Shown here one piece after another: positions 16,494-24,326 of a stretch of DNA of 39,462 bases. Source of the stretch: an uncultured Oscillospiraceae bacterium (GTDB taxonomy: Bacteria > Bacillota > Clostridia > Oscillospirales > Oscillospiraceae); assembly GCA_947589545.1 (NCBI GenBank), contig CANQBA010000038.1, positions 1-39,462 on the forward strand. Direction: 5' to 3'. The position numbers and the translations under genes are program-made. Every line of letters begins with the position of its first letter. The first letter of the stretch is position 1. Below the pieces are notes generated by a model. That model had not been told where the DNA came from, made no database searches, and worked only from the letters and a program-made list of their open reading frames with translations.

Positions 16494-16515
16494 GGGCCGG
16501 AGACAGCTCCGGCCC
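16494..16515 (-). terminator. Terminator-like hairpin between pmbA and the amidohydrolase gene
   Basis: On the minus strand, a 9-bp perfect stem (GGGCCGGAG and complement, loop CTGT) is followed by CTTTTT and then directly by the CAGGAGG ribosome-binding site of the amidohydrolase gene. It probably reduces read-through. Confidence 0.7.
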
Positions 16516-16530
16516 GTGAATTGACGATGT

Positions 16531-17874
16531 TTATTTCCCGGCCACGGTGAGACCGTCCACCAGGACGCTGGGGGAGGTGAAGCCGGTGACTCCGCCGCCC
16601 CTGGGGGGCTCCAGGTTCGAGGCGATCTCGCGGATCTTACCGAGCATGTCGAAGAAATTCCCCGCCACGGTGAAGGACTTGACAGGCGCGGTCTTTTTGC
16701 CGTCCTCGATGAGGAACCCGCCGCTTTGGAGGGAGAAATCCCCGGTGATGGGGTTGGCCCCGGCGTGGGTGCCGCCCAGGGAGTTGATGTAGACTCCGTT
16801 CCCGGCCGCTTCCAGAAGCTCGTCCTCGGACATCTCGCCGGGGGCCAGGTACATGACGAAGGGCCGTACGCCCACCTTGGAGGCGTAGCCCCCTTTGGCG
16901 GCATTGCCGGTGGTGGTCTTGCCTGCCTTGGCGGCGGTCTGGAGATTATAGAGGAGCGTCACCAGCCTGCCTTTTTCGATGACGTTCTTTTTGTGGGTGG
17001 GGGAGCCCTCGGCGTCGAAGGGCACCATGGCGCCGCCCTCAAAGAACGGGTCGTCCACTAAGGTGACGTTGGCCCCGGCCACCATCTCACCCTCCTTGTC
17101 CCGGAGGGCGGAGAGGCCCTTCTGGGCCATCTCGGAGGAGAAGGCGGAGGAGAAGGTGCCCAGCAGGGAGCTCATGGCCTCGGGGGAGAAGACAACGGGC
17201 ATGGTTCCTGTGGCGGGGACGCCGCCGCCCAGGCTGTCCTTGGCCTTTTTCACGGCCTTGGCGATGACTTCCGCCCGGTCGATCCCGGCGAAGTCCCCGC
17301 GCTTCATCTCATAGGCGTTGCTCATCTCCTGCCCGTCGCCCACGATGGGCATCGCCATCAGCACGGCGTTTTGGGAGGTGTGCTTGAGATCCAGTCCCCG
17401 GGAGTTGCAGATGGCTACGGTGTTAGTGCTGACATACGCCCCACTCTGGCTGTTATCCAGCACGGCGGGATCGGAGCCCAGCATCATGTCCTGCATCTCC
17501 AGGACGGTTTTGATAAGCCGAGCGGCGTCGGGGAGGGGATACTCCTCCGGCTTGTGCGCCTCGTAGGTCTGTCCCCCCGCCACCAGCAGGGGCGTTTCCT
17601 CGCTCTCCAGGGTGGCGGCGTTCTCGGCGGCGCGGCGCACAAGGGCCGCGGCGGCGTCGGGGCTCAAATCCTCCGTGGAGGCGTAGCCCATGTGGCCGTT
17701 CACGGCGCAGCGGAAGCAGACACCGCCCTCAATCCCGGTGGAGAACTCGCTGATCTCATGCCGGAAGGCCTCCACGCTGGTGGCGTCGGACTGGCTGTAA
17801 TAAAGCTCGTAATCCGCGATGCCGCGCTTTTCGGTCTCGGCGATGACGGCTTTTTTGAATTCTTCAAATGTCAT
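16531..17874 (-). CDS. pmbA: TldE/PmbA family metalloprotease partner
   Basis: The 447-aa partner of TldD in the heterodimeric TldD/TldE protease, which in Enterobacteria matures microcin B17 and degrades unfolded or modified peptides. Visible family blocks: ISEFSTGIEGGVCFRCAV, VFSPEAMSSLLGTF, the LYNLQTAAKAGKTTTGN region and the C-terminal GNFFDMLGKIREIASN. TldE lacks the metal-binding motif, and none is seen. It starts 12 nt after tldD, so co-translated in a fixed ratio. Confidence 0.93.
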   Translation of the reverse strand: MTFEEFKKAVIAETEKRGIADYELYYSQSDATSVEAFRHEISEFSTGIEGGVCFRCAVNGHMGYASTEDLSPDAAAALVRRAAENAATLESEETPLLVAGGQTYEAHKPEEYPLPDAARLIKTVLEMQDMMLGSDPAVLDNSQSGAYVSTNTVAICNSRGLDLKHTSQNAVLMAMPIVGDGQEMSNAYEMKRGDFAGIDRAEVIAKAVKKAKDSLGGGVPATGTMPVVFSPEAMSSLLGTFSSAFSSEMAQKGLSALRDKEGEMVAGANVTLVDDPFFEGGAMVPFDAEGSPTHKKNVIEKGRLVTLLYNLQTAAKAGKTTTGNAAKGGYASKVGVRPFVMYLAPGEMSEDELLEAAGNGVYINSLGGTHAGANPITGDFSLQSGGFLIEDGKKTAPVKSFTVAGNFFDMLGKIREIASNLEPPRGGGVTGFTSPSVLVDGLTVAGK

Positions 17875-17886
17875 GTCAAACCCTCC

Positions 17887-19269
17887 TTATCTGCCGCCCA
17901 CGGTGATGCTGGAGACGCGGATCAGCGGCTGGCCCACGTTCGTGGGGACGGAGCCGGAGGAGGAGCCGCACATGCCCTGGCCCATCTCCATATCCGTGCC
18001 CACCATGTCGATCTTCTGGATGATCTCGGAGCCCTTGCCCACTAAGGACGCGCCCCGGACGGGCTCGCAGATCTTACCGTTTCTCACGATGTAGCCCTCG
18101 TCCACGGCGAAGTTGAACTCGCCCGTCACAGAGTTTACCGAGCCGCCGCCCATCTTTCTGGCGTAGAGGCCGTACTCGATGGAGGCGATGATGTCCTCGT
18201 TGCGATCCTCCCCCGCGGCGATGTAGGTGTTGGTCATGCGGGAGGTGGGGGTGTAGGAATAGCTCTCCCGGCGGGAGCTGGCGGTGGATTCCATACCCAT
18301 GCGCCGGCCATTGAACTTGTCGATCATGTAAGTCTTCAGGACACCCTTTTCAATGAGGACTCTCTTCCGGGAGGGCGTGCCCTCGTCGTCAATGTTGACA
18401 GAGCCCCAAGCGTTGGGGATGGTTCCGTCGTCGATGGCGGTGACCTTCTCATTGGCGATTTTCTGCCCCAGCTTTCCGCAGAACTGGCTGGCGTTGTAGG
18501 CCACGGAGCTGGCCTCCAGGGAGTGACCGCAGGCCTCGTGGAAAATGACGCCGCCGAAGCCGTTCTCAATGGCCACGGGCATCACTCCCGCCGGACAGTA
18601 GCCCGCCCCGGCCATCACCACCGCGTGGCGCGCCGCCTCCCGTCCCACCGCCGCGGGGTCGATGATCCCGTCAAACATCTCCATACCCATCCGCCGACCG
18701 GGGGAGCAGGAGCCTGTCTGAGTCTGACCGTTCAGCTCCGCCACGGCGTTGATCACCAGGCGCGTGCGGATCTGCCGGTCCTGGGCGTAGACGCCGTCGG
18801 TGCTGGCGATCAGGATGTTGTGATCCACATCGAGAAACCGGCCCGTCACCTGCCGGACGGCCTCGTTATAGCCCTTGGCGGCGTCGCTGGCGGCCCGCAG
18901 GATGTCCACCTTCCGGGCGTTTGCAACGCTGGAGGGCGCGTCCAGCACCGGATGGATGTTGGCGATCACCTGCTCGGCAAGACGGATGGCGATCTCCGCC
19001 CTGCCCTCTCCCAGAGCGTCGGCCACCCGCTGGGCGCACCGCATCAGCCCCTCCTCACTGGTGTCCACGGTGGAGGCCATGACGCTTCTGAGGCCCTTGT
19101 AGACCCGGATCGCCGCGCCGGCGACGACGCTGTCGTTGATGGCGTCCACCTTGCCGCCCACCATCTCGATGGAGTGGTTCAGGGTGTTTTCCGTGAAAAG
19201 CTCGGCATAGTCCGCGCCGGTGGAAACCGCGCGCCCAAGCACGCGCTCACAAAGCGCTTTTGAAATCAT
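17887..19269 (-). CDS. tldD: Metalloprotease TldD
   Basis: Catalytic subunit of the TldD/TldE peptidase. 460 aa from ATG 19269, chosen because GGGAGGGG sits just upstream and the protein then begins MISKALCERVLG; a longer frame runs into the promoter. The zinc-binding HEACGH motif is at 244-249. Further blocks: GLRSVMASTVDTS, TYMIDKFNGRRMG and VNSVTGEFNFAVDEGYIV. First gene of the minus-strand operon tldD-pmbA-amidohydrolase behind the promoter at 19305-19333. Confidence 0.95.
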   Translation of the reverse strand: MISKALCERVLGRAVSTGADYAELFTENTLNHSIEMVGGKVDAINDSVVAGAAIRVYKGLRSVMASTVDTSEEGLMRCAQRVADALGEGRAEIAIRLAEQVIANIHPVLDAPSSVANARKVDILRAASDAAKGYNEAVRQVTGRFLDVDHNILIASTDGVYAQDRQIRTRLVINAVAELNGQTQTGSCSPGRRMGMEMFDGIIDPAAVGREAARHAVVMAGAGYCPAGVMPVAIENGFGGVIFHEACGHSLEASSVAYNASQFCGKLGQKIANEKVTAIDDGTIPNAWGSVNIDDEGTPSRKRVLIEKGVLKTYMIDKFNGRRMGMESTASSRRESYSYTPTSRMTNTYIAAGEDRNEDIIASIEYGLYARKMGGGSVNSVTGEFNFAVDEGYIVRNGKICEPVRGASLVGKGSEIIQKIDMVGTDMEMGQGMCGSSSGSVPTNVGQPLIRVSSITVGGR

Positions 19270-19304
19270 TTGTACCCCTCCCGGATAAAAGCTTTTTCGT
19301 TGAA

Positions 19305-19333
19305 ATATTACCATATCCGCGCCTGTTTTTCAA
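19305..19333 (-). promoter_or_regulatory. SigA-type promoter for tldD
   Basis: Minus strand: TTGAAA (complement of 19328-19333), a 17-nt spacer and TAATAT (complement of 19305-19310), about 35 nt before the start codon. Confidence 0.75.
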
Positions 19334-19430
19334 TAGCGCCGGTTGCGGTTTATAAAAAAATGACACGGGCCGCCTCGCCAGGTGACACGTTCCTTCGAAT
19401 TTCCCGCCCGCCCCGGCCATTAATTTGGCC

Positions 19431-19459
19431 TTGTCCTGTCAGGGAAAATATGTTATACT
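19431..19459 (+). promoter_or_regulatory. SigA-type promoter for the two small membrane protein genes
   Basis: TTGTCC at 19431-19436, a 17-nt spacer and TATACT at 19454-19459, about 33 nt before the ATG at 19493. Divergent from the tldD promoter, about 100 bp away. Confidence 0.7.
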
Positions 19460-19492
19460 CCATATATAACATGTCGAAGGGTGGGAAACGCT

Positions 19493-19984
19493 ATGACCGA
19501 CGCTCCTGTGGAGCTGTATACCGACGCGGATGTCCGAGGGCTCCGGCGGAAGATAAAAGGATGGACTCTGGCGCTGGGCCTCTTCTCCCTCCTGGCCCTG
19601 GGCGTGTGTATCGCCCTGGCGGCGCTGACCACCACCGGGAACGCCCAGCGCATGGAGCTGGCCGCCATTGCCGTCAGCACCGTCTCCGGCTGGATCGTCC
19701 TCTACTGCGCCATCTTCACGGTGGGGAACGCCCGCCGGGAGCTGGGCCACGCCGGCACCCTCCGGGAGGGGGAGCGGGAGCGGGTGGAGGGCCGCGTCCG
19801 GGTGACCCGCCGCTGGCTGCGCATCAAAAAGAGCATCACCGCCCTGGCCGTGGACGTGGAGACCCCTGAGGGCGTCAGGAGCTTCTGGGTGTCCCGGAGC
19901 CGCGCCAAGCGCCTCTCGGAGGCCGGGCCCACGGCGCTTTACATCTGCCACGGCTACGTCGCCGCCTATGAGGTGACAAAATGA
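19493..19984 (+). CDS. Hypothetical two-helix membrane protein
   Basis: Not recognised. 163 aa from ATG 19493, chosen because AAGGGTGGG lies a few nt upstream; an in-frame GTG lies 12 nt earlier. Two membrane helices are visible (ALGLFSLLALGVCIALAAL and GWIVLYCAIFTV), then a basic cytoplasmic-looking tail with VRVTRRWLRIKKSITALAVDVE and FWVSRSRAKRL. The tail may form a small beta-rich domain. It overlaps the next gene by ATGA, so the two products probably act together. Confidence 0.7.
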   Translation: MTDAPVELYTDADVRGLRRKIKGWTLALGLFSLLALGVCIALAALTTTGNAQRMELAAIAVSTVSGWIVLYCAIFTVGNARRELGHAGTLREGERERVEGRVRVTRRWLRIKKSITALAVDVETPEGVRSFWVSRSRAKRLSEAGPTALYICHGYVAAYEVTK

Positions 19985-20469
19985 GATTTTTTAAAAATGT
20001 ATTTTCCCAGCTCCACACCTTCGTCCTCTGGGCGCTGATGTCCGCCATCTTCTGGGGCTGGATCTTCACCCTGGTTACCGACGCGCCCCCGGCCAAAAAA
20101 ATCACCGTCTACTGCTACGTGCCGGAGATCCGCGACACCGAGCTGGCCGTCCGGTTGGAGGAGGACAAGCCCGACGGCATCAAAATGATCCAGGTGCACA
20201 ACTTTGAGTATCTCCTGTTCAACTCCGGCGCCGTGGAATTCGGCGACATCCTCATCCTCCCGGCGTCCCGGATAGGGGAGTACGAGGAGCTCCTGCTCCC
20301 CGGCGTTGAGGGCGTCAAGATCTACGACGCCGCCTCCCGTTCCGGCGCGGCGGCGGCCTATCTGGGCTACACGGAGGAGGACTATTACCTCTTCCTGGGC
20401 GCCAAATCCGTCCATTTGGAGGACGGCGCGGCCCGGGCCGTGGCCGATTCCCTCCTGGCTGCTCCATAA
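19981..20469 (+). CDS. Hypothetical single-pass protein with extracytoplasmic domain
   Basis: Not recognised. 162 aa: N-terminal membrane anchor (FVLWALMSAIFWGWIFTLV, about residues 14-32), then a soluble domain with KKITVYCYVPEIRDTELAV and FGDILILPASRIGEYEELL. The pattern (short beta strand, xxDILILP) vaguely recalls part of a periplasmic-binding-protein fold, but the domain is far too short for a complete one. It starts at the stop of the upstream gene (ATGA) and lies 0.5 kb before the maltodextrin binding protein gene. A role in the same process is speculative. Confidence 0.65.
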   Translation: MRFFKNVFSQLHTFVLWALMSAIFWGWIFTLVTDAPPAKKITVYCYVPEIRDTELAVRLEEDKPDGIKMIQVHNFEYLLFNSGAVEFGDILILPASRIGEYEELLLPGVEGVKIYDAASRSGAAAAYLGYTEEDYYLFLGAKSVHLEDGAARAVADSLLAAP

Positions 20470-20484
20470 AGCTTAAATTTCTCT

Positions 20485-20507
20485 TGAGGCCGGCATCCCC
20501 GGCCTCA
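20485..20507 (+). terminator. Hairpin after the small membrane protein pair
   Basis: A 9-bp perfect stem TGAGGCCGG/CCGGCCTCA with loop CATCC, 15 nt past the stop. The following GCTTGTC has few T's, so this is a weak terminator at best. Confidence 0.5.
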
Positions 20508-20530
20508 GCTTGTCAAAAAACTCAAATTCA

Positions 20531-20760
20531 ATTTTTTCCCGGCGGCATGTACGTCGGAAAAAATCCCTTTTGTCGCCCAAGTGTGCTCATGGGGCCCCAT
20601 CCGGGCTGTTCTCTGGGAACCCAAGCGGCCCGTTGGCCGCTTGGGGAAGGCGGAGCGAGCGTTGCGACTGAGCCGTCACGCTTTGCGTGGCGGTGAGGCA
20701 TCGCGCGTTCCGCGACGCAGCCGGGGAGTTGCCGGCGCTTATGCGGGCTTCGAATTAGTA
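20531..20760. other. Gene-free hairpin-rich region upstream of the starch locus
   Basis: No supported gene. Structures seen: arms ATTTTTTCC/GGAAAAAAT at 20531-20539 and 20556-20564; a 12-nt palindrome ATGGGGCCCCAT at 20589-20600; a perfect 11-bp stem CCCAAGCGGCC with CGTT loop at 20620-20645; CCGTCACGC, TTT, GCGTGGCGG at 20673-20693; and TCGCG/CGCGA at 20701-20715. The texture (GC-rich stems with TTT or GTT loops, GAGCGAGCG strings, a CGACTGAG word at 20665-20672) resembles the 7171-7421 insert. Confidence 0.45.
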
Positions 20761-20794
20761 TGTCACATTTTGGACACTGACTTGAATCACTGTG

Positions 20795-20853
20795 CCGAAA
20801 CGTTGTGAAATTTGCACAAAAATTGTTAAAAAATTTTGTTGAAAACGTTTCCG
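20795..20853. promoter_or_regulatory. Putative paired LacI/CcpA-type operators for the starch locus
   Basis: TGAAAACGTTTCCG at 20840-20853 is close to the catabolite-responsive element pattern TGWAANCGNTNWCA. A second AACGTT centre is at 20799-20804 (CGAAACGTTGTG), 45 bp away. The same GAAAACGTT core recurs at 26421-26429 before the amylase gene. A maltodextrin-responsive LacI-family repressor (MalR-like) or CcpA would bind such sites; no regulator gene is in the window. The sites lie upstream of the -35 box, so activation or looping is possible. Confidence 0.55.
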
Positions 20854-20872
20854 TCTTTTTTGCCCCGCGCGG

Positions 20873-20901
20873 TTGAATTTACCGGAAACCTTTGGTATAA
20901 T
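20873..20901 (+). promoter_or_regulatory. SigA-type promoter for the maltodextrin transport operon
   Basis: TTGAAT at 20873-20878, a 17-nt spacer and a perfect TATAAT at 20896-20901. The leader is about 93 nt long before ATG 21001 and is highly structured. Confidence 0.85.
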
Positions 20902-20911
20902 GTAAAAAGGT

Positions 20912-20970
20912 AACAGCCGGAACAGGGGCCCCTGTTCGCCATCCCCACAAGGTGGGGATGATGGGCTGTT
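20912..20970 (+). promoter_or_regulatory. Three-way-junction leader RNA before the maltodextrin binding protein gene
   Basis: Three nested pairings fit one fold. P1 is AACAGCC (20912-20918) with GGCTGTT (20964-20970). P2 is GAACAGG (20920-20926) with CCTGTTC (20931-20937), loop GGCC. P3 is CATCCCCAC (20940-20948) with GTGGGGATG (20952-20960), loop AAG. No T-run follows, so it is not a terminator. It ends 17 nt before AGGAGG. Possible mRNA stabiliser or regulatory leader; it matches no riboswitch class I recognise. Confidence 0.55.
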
Positions 20971-21000
20971 CCCGACAAAAAATTTTCAGGAGGAATAAAA

Positions 21001-22608
21001 ATGAAAAAATTCTTAGCGATCATCCTGGCGCTTGTCATGGTGTTCTCGCTGGCCGCCTGCGGCGGAAACGGCGACGACACCGCCGGCGGCGGCAAGGACA
21101 CTGCCGGCGGCGGTAAGGACACCTCCAGCGGCGGTTCCGAGCTGGCCGGCACCTATGACATCACCATCTGGTGCCCCGACGCGGCCGTCTCCCTGACCGA
21201 GGCCCAGGTCAAGCAGTTCAACGCCACCAACACCATGGGCATCACCATCAACGCCACCGTGCAGCCCGTCTCCGAGGCTGACGCCGCCACCAACATGGTC
21301 AACGACGTGTCCGCCGGCGGCGATCTCTACTTCTTCGCTCAGGATCAGCTCTCCCGTCTGATCCAGGCCGCCGCCCTCATGAAGCTGGGCCAGGGCGCCG
21401 CCGACTACGTGAAGAACAACAACGTGGCCAGCTCCCTGGTTGCCGCCAAGTCCGGCGACGACTTCTTTGCTTATCCCCTCACCGCCGACAACGGCTACTT
21501 TATGTACTATGACAAGTCCGTGATCCCCGAGGAGGACATCGACAGCCTGGAGAAGCTGGTCGCCGACTGCGAGGCCGCGGGCAAGAACTTCTCCTACGAG
21601 CTGGAGAACGCCTGGTATACCGCCGGCTTCTTCTTCGCCGCCGGCTGCCACTCCGACTGGATCACCGACAACGACGGCAAGTTTATCTCCATCGACGACG
21701 ATTTTAACTCCGACAAGGGCCTCATCGCCGCCAAGGGACTTCAGAAGATCGTCACCTCCAAGAGCTACGTCAACTCCTCCGCCGCCGACTTCGCCAGCGG
21801 CTCCGCCGTTGTGGTCACCGGCGTGTGGAACTACGCCGACATCAAGGCCCAGCTGGGCGATAACTTCGGCGTGACCGACCTGCCCTCCTTCGAGGTGGAC
21901 GGCCAGAGCTATCACATCGGCTCCTACGCCGGCTGCAAGCTCCTGGGCGTGAAGCCCCAGGAGGACGCCAAGAAGGGCGCCGTCGTCAACCAGCTGGCCC
22001 AGTACCTCACCGGCAAGGAGTGCTCCCTCCAGCGCGCCGCCGACCCCGTTGAGGGCAAGACGCCCGACGGCACCGCCGAGAACGGCGGCCTCGGCTGGGG
22101 CCCCGCCAACCTGGAAGCCCGCAATGACCCCGCCGGCACCAACCCCGCCCTCGCCGCGCTTGAGGAGCAGAACAAGTACTCCGTCTCCCAGCCCAACATT
22201 CACGGCTCCTGGTGGGATATCGCCAAGGTCATCGCCACCGATATCAAGACCTCCGACGGCTCCGAGACCGCTCTGAAGGCCGCCCTCCAGAAGTATGAGG
22301 ACTCCATCGCCGCCGTCTTTGAGATGTCCGACGAGGTGAAGAACGCCTGGACCGTCATCGGCAACATCGGCGGCTCCAACTGGGACGTTGACTTCGAGAT
22401 GACCGCCGAGGGCGACATCTGGACCTCCAAGGATGCCTTCGAGATGACCACCGACTCCGAGTTCAAGGTCCGCCAGGGCAAGAGCTGGGATGTGAACTAC
22501 GGCGCCAACGCCACCCTCAACGGCGACAACATCAAGCCTGAGGCCGCCGGTACCTACAAGGTCCAGCTCAACGCCGCCACCGGCGAAGTGACCCTGCTTG
22601 CTCAGTAA
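21001..22608 (+). CDS. Maltodextrin ABC transporter binding lipoprotein with extra C-terminal starch-binding-like domain
   Basis: Lipid-anchored extracellular solute-binding protein (cluster of MalE-like proteins) feeding MalFG. 535 aa: signal peptide with lipobox SLAAC (Cys20), then a Gly/Asp/Lys/Thr linker containing two 7-residue repeats DTAGGGK (21-nt tandem repeat, 21076-21117). The binding domain is at about 46-440 (YDITIWCPD..., YPLTADNGYFMYYDKS). Unusually, residues about 448-535 form an additional domain (AWTVIGNIGGSNWDVDF..., WDVNYGANATLNGDNIK, AGTYKVQLNAATGEVTLL). Its pattern resembles SusE/SusF-type or related starch-binding beta-sandwich modules. Ordinary MalE is about 400 aa. 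The gene follows AGGAGG at 20988-20993. Confidence 0.9.
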   Translation: MKKFLAIILALVMVFSLAACGGNGDDTAGGGKDTAGGGKDTSSGGSELAGTYDITIWCPDAAVSLTEAQVKQFNATNTMGITINATVQPVSEADAATNMVNDVSAGGDLYFFAQDQLSRLIQAAALMKLGQGAADYVKNNNVASSLVAAKSGDDFFAYPLTADNGYFMYYDKSVIPEEDIDSLEKLVADCEAAGKNFSYELENAWYTAGFFFAAGCHSDWITDNDGKFISIDDDFNSDKGLIAAKGLQKIVTSKSYVNSSAADFASGSAVVVTGVWNYADIKAQLGDNFGVTDLPSFEVDGQSYHIGSYAGCKLLGVKPQEDAKKGAVVNQLAQYLTGKECSLQRAADPVEGKTPDGTAENGGLGWGPANLEARNDPAGTNPALAALEEQNKYSVSQPNIHGSWWDIAKVIATDIKTSDGSETALKAALQKYEDSIAAVFEMSDEVKNAWTVIGNIGGSNWDVDFEMTAEGDIWTSKDAFEMTTDSEFKVRQGKSWDVNYGANATLNGDNIKPEAAGTYKVQLNAATGEVTLLAQ

Positions 22609-22784
22609 TCGGCTTTCCTGAAAGTCCGGAGCTGTTTCGTACATAGCTTTGGCACAGCCTTCACGGCAATCACCGGCCGGGGCCCTTCCGGCTCCGGCCG
22701 GTTTATACCGGTTTTTCCCTTCCCCGCGGCAAAGACCTTTGACCGCGCCGATCGGAACCTCCGGTATTAAAAATAAGGGGTGAT
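22609..22784 (+). promoter_or_regulatory. Intergenic stem-loop between binding-protein and malF genes
   Basis: ACCGGCCGGGGCC (22672-22684) pairs with 22690-22702 through 13 bp with one G-U, loop CTTCC. TTATACCGGTTTTT follows with some delay. Such hairpins in malE-malF intervals usually protect the upstream mRNA or partly terminate, giving more binding protein than permease. No gene is seen in the interval. Confidence 0.6.
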
Positions 22785-24326
22785 ATGATGAAACAATACA
22801 GTGACCTCGAGTACCTGCGCCTTTCCAAATGGCAGCGGTTCTGCCACAAGCTTATCGCGTTCTTCTGCGCGATCCCTCACGCCATCGCCAGCTTTTTCAT
22901 CAACATCGGCAAAGCGGTGAAGAGCTTCTTCCTCAAGGTGGCGGCCGAGTTTAAGGATATCGGCCTGACCTTCGTCCAGGGGGACTGGAAGACGAAAACC
23001 TCCTTCCTGGTCATGGGCTTCGGGAACCTGGCCAACGGACAGATCCTCCGGGGCGTTTTGTTCCTCCTCTTTGAAGTGGTCTTCATTGTCTATATGATCG
23101 TGGCCGGCGGCTACTGGATGAGCATGCTGCCCTCCCTGGGCAAGCAGGGCCCCACCACTGAGTACGACCCCGTCTACGACACCTATAAGACCTTCTACCA
23201 CGACAACTCCTTCAAGATCCTGCTCTACGGCGTGCTGACCATCTTCTTCATTGTGGCCTTCATCTACACCTGGCGTATCAACGTCAAGCAGTGCAAGATC
23301 ATCCGTGACATCAAAAAGCGCGGCGGCAAGCTCAAGTCCGACAAGGACGACCTGCGGAGCATGGTGGATGAGCAGTTCTACAAGACTCTGCTGGCCCTGC
23401 CCCTCACCGGCATCCTGATCTTTACGGTGATGCCCATCGTCTTTATGATCCTGGTGGCCTTCACCAACTACGACGGCGCCCACAACGGCTACGCCAACAA
23501 CCTGTTTACCTGGGTGGGCCTGGACAACTTCAATACCATGCTCTCCTGGAAGGGCGGCGCCGGCGGCACCCAGTCCTACGCCGCCACCTTCGGCGAGATC
23601 CTGGCCTGGACCCTGATGTGGGCCTTCCTGGCCACCTTCACCAACTACTTCCTGGGCATGTTCGTGGCCATGATGATCAACAAGAAGGGCATCCATCTGA
23701 AGAAAATGTGGCGTACCATTCTTGTTATGACCATCGCCATTCCCCAGTTCATCTCCCTGCTGTACGTCTCCAAGATGTTCGCCCGCAACGGCCTTATCAA
23801 CCTGGCCTTACTGGATTGGGGGTGGATCAAGGAGCCGCTGCCCTTCTGGGAGGACGCCACCTGGGCCCGTGTCTCCGTGGTGCTCATCAATATCTGGATC
23901 GGCATCCCGCACCTGATGCTCATCGCCACCGGTATTCTGATGAATATCCCGGCGGACCTCTACGAGTCGGCCCGCATCGACGGCGCCAACGCGTGGCAGC
24001 AGTACATCAAGATCACCCTGCCCTATATGCTGTTCATCACCGGCCCCTATCTGCTCACCAGCTTCACCGGCAACATGAACAACTTCAACGTCATCTACCT
24101 CCTGACCGGCGGCGCGCCCACCAACGTGGCTGCCTCCGGCGCCGCGGGAAGCGTAGGCCATACCGACTTGCTGATCACCTGGCTCTTCAAGATCACTACG
24201 GGCGCGGAATCCCAGTACTACCTGGCCTCCGTCGTCGGTATCCTGGTCTTCGTGGTGGTGGCGCTGATCTCCCTGGTGGTCTACAACGTGCTGCCCTCTA
24301 TCAAGAATGAGGAGGATTTCCAGTAA
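22785..24326 (+). CDS. malF: Maltodextrin ABC transporter permease MalF
   Basis: A 513-aa integral membrane permease. It has an N-terminal cytoplasmic extension of about 60 residues rich in Lys/Phe, several membrane helices, and a periplasmic-side loop much shorter than the E. coli MalF P2 domain. The cytoplasmic EAA loop beginning ESARIDGANAWQQYIK is at 394-413; it docks to the ATPase. Helices such as FEVVFIVYMIVAGGYWM and ALPLTGILIFTVMPIVFMIL are clear. Start ATG 22785 or 22788, behind AAGGGGTG. The stop overlaps the malG start (TAATG). Confidence 0.93.
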   Translation: MMKQYSDLEYLRLSKWQRFCHKLIAFFCAIPHAIASFFINIGKAVKSFFLKVAAEFKDIGLTFVQGDWKTKTSFLVMGFGNLANGQILRGVLFLLFEVVFIVYMIVAGGYWMSMLPSLGKQGPTTEYDPVYDTYKTFYHDNSFKILLYGVLTIFFIVAFIYTWRINVKQCKIIRDIKKRGGKLKSDKDDLRSMVDEQFYKTLLALPLTGILIFTVMPIVFMILVAFTNYDGAHNGYANNLFTWVGLDNFNTMLSWKGGAGGTQSYAATFGEILAWTLMWAFLATFTNYFLGMFVAMMINKKGIHLKKMWRTILVMTIAIPQFISLLYVSKMFARNGLINLALLDWGWIKEPLPFWEDATWARVSVVLINIWIGIPHLMLIATGILMNIPADLYESARIDGANAWQQYIKITLPYMLFITGPYLLTSFTGNMNNFNVIYLLTGGAPTNVAASGAAGSVGHTDLLITWLFKITTGAESQYYLASVVGILVFVVVALISLVVYNVLPSIKNEEDFQ

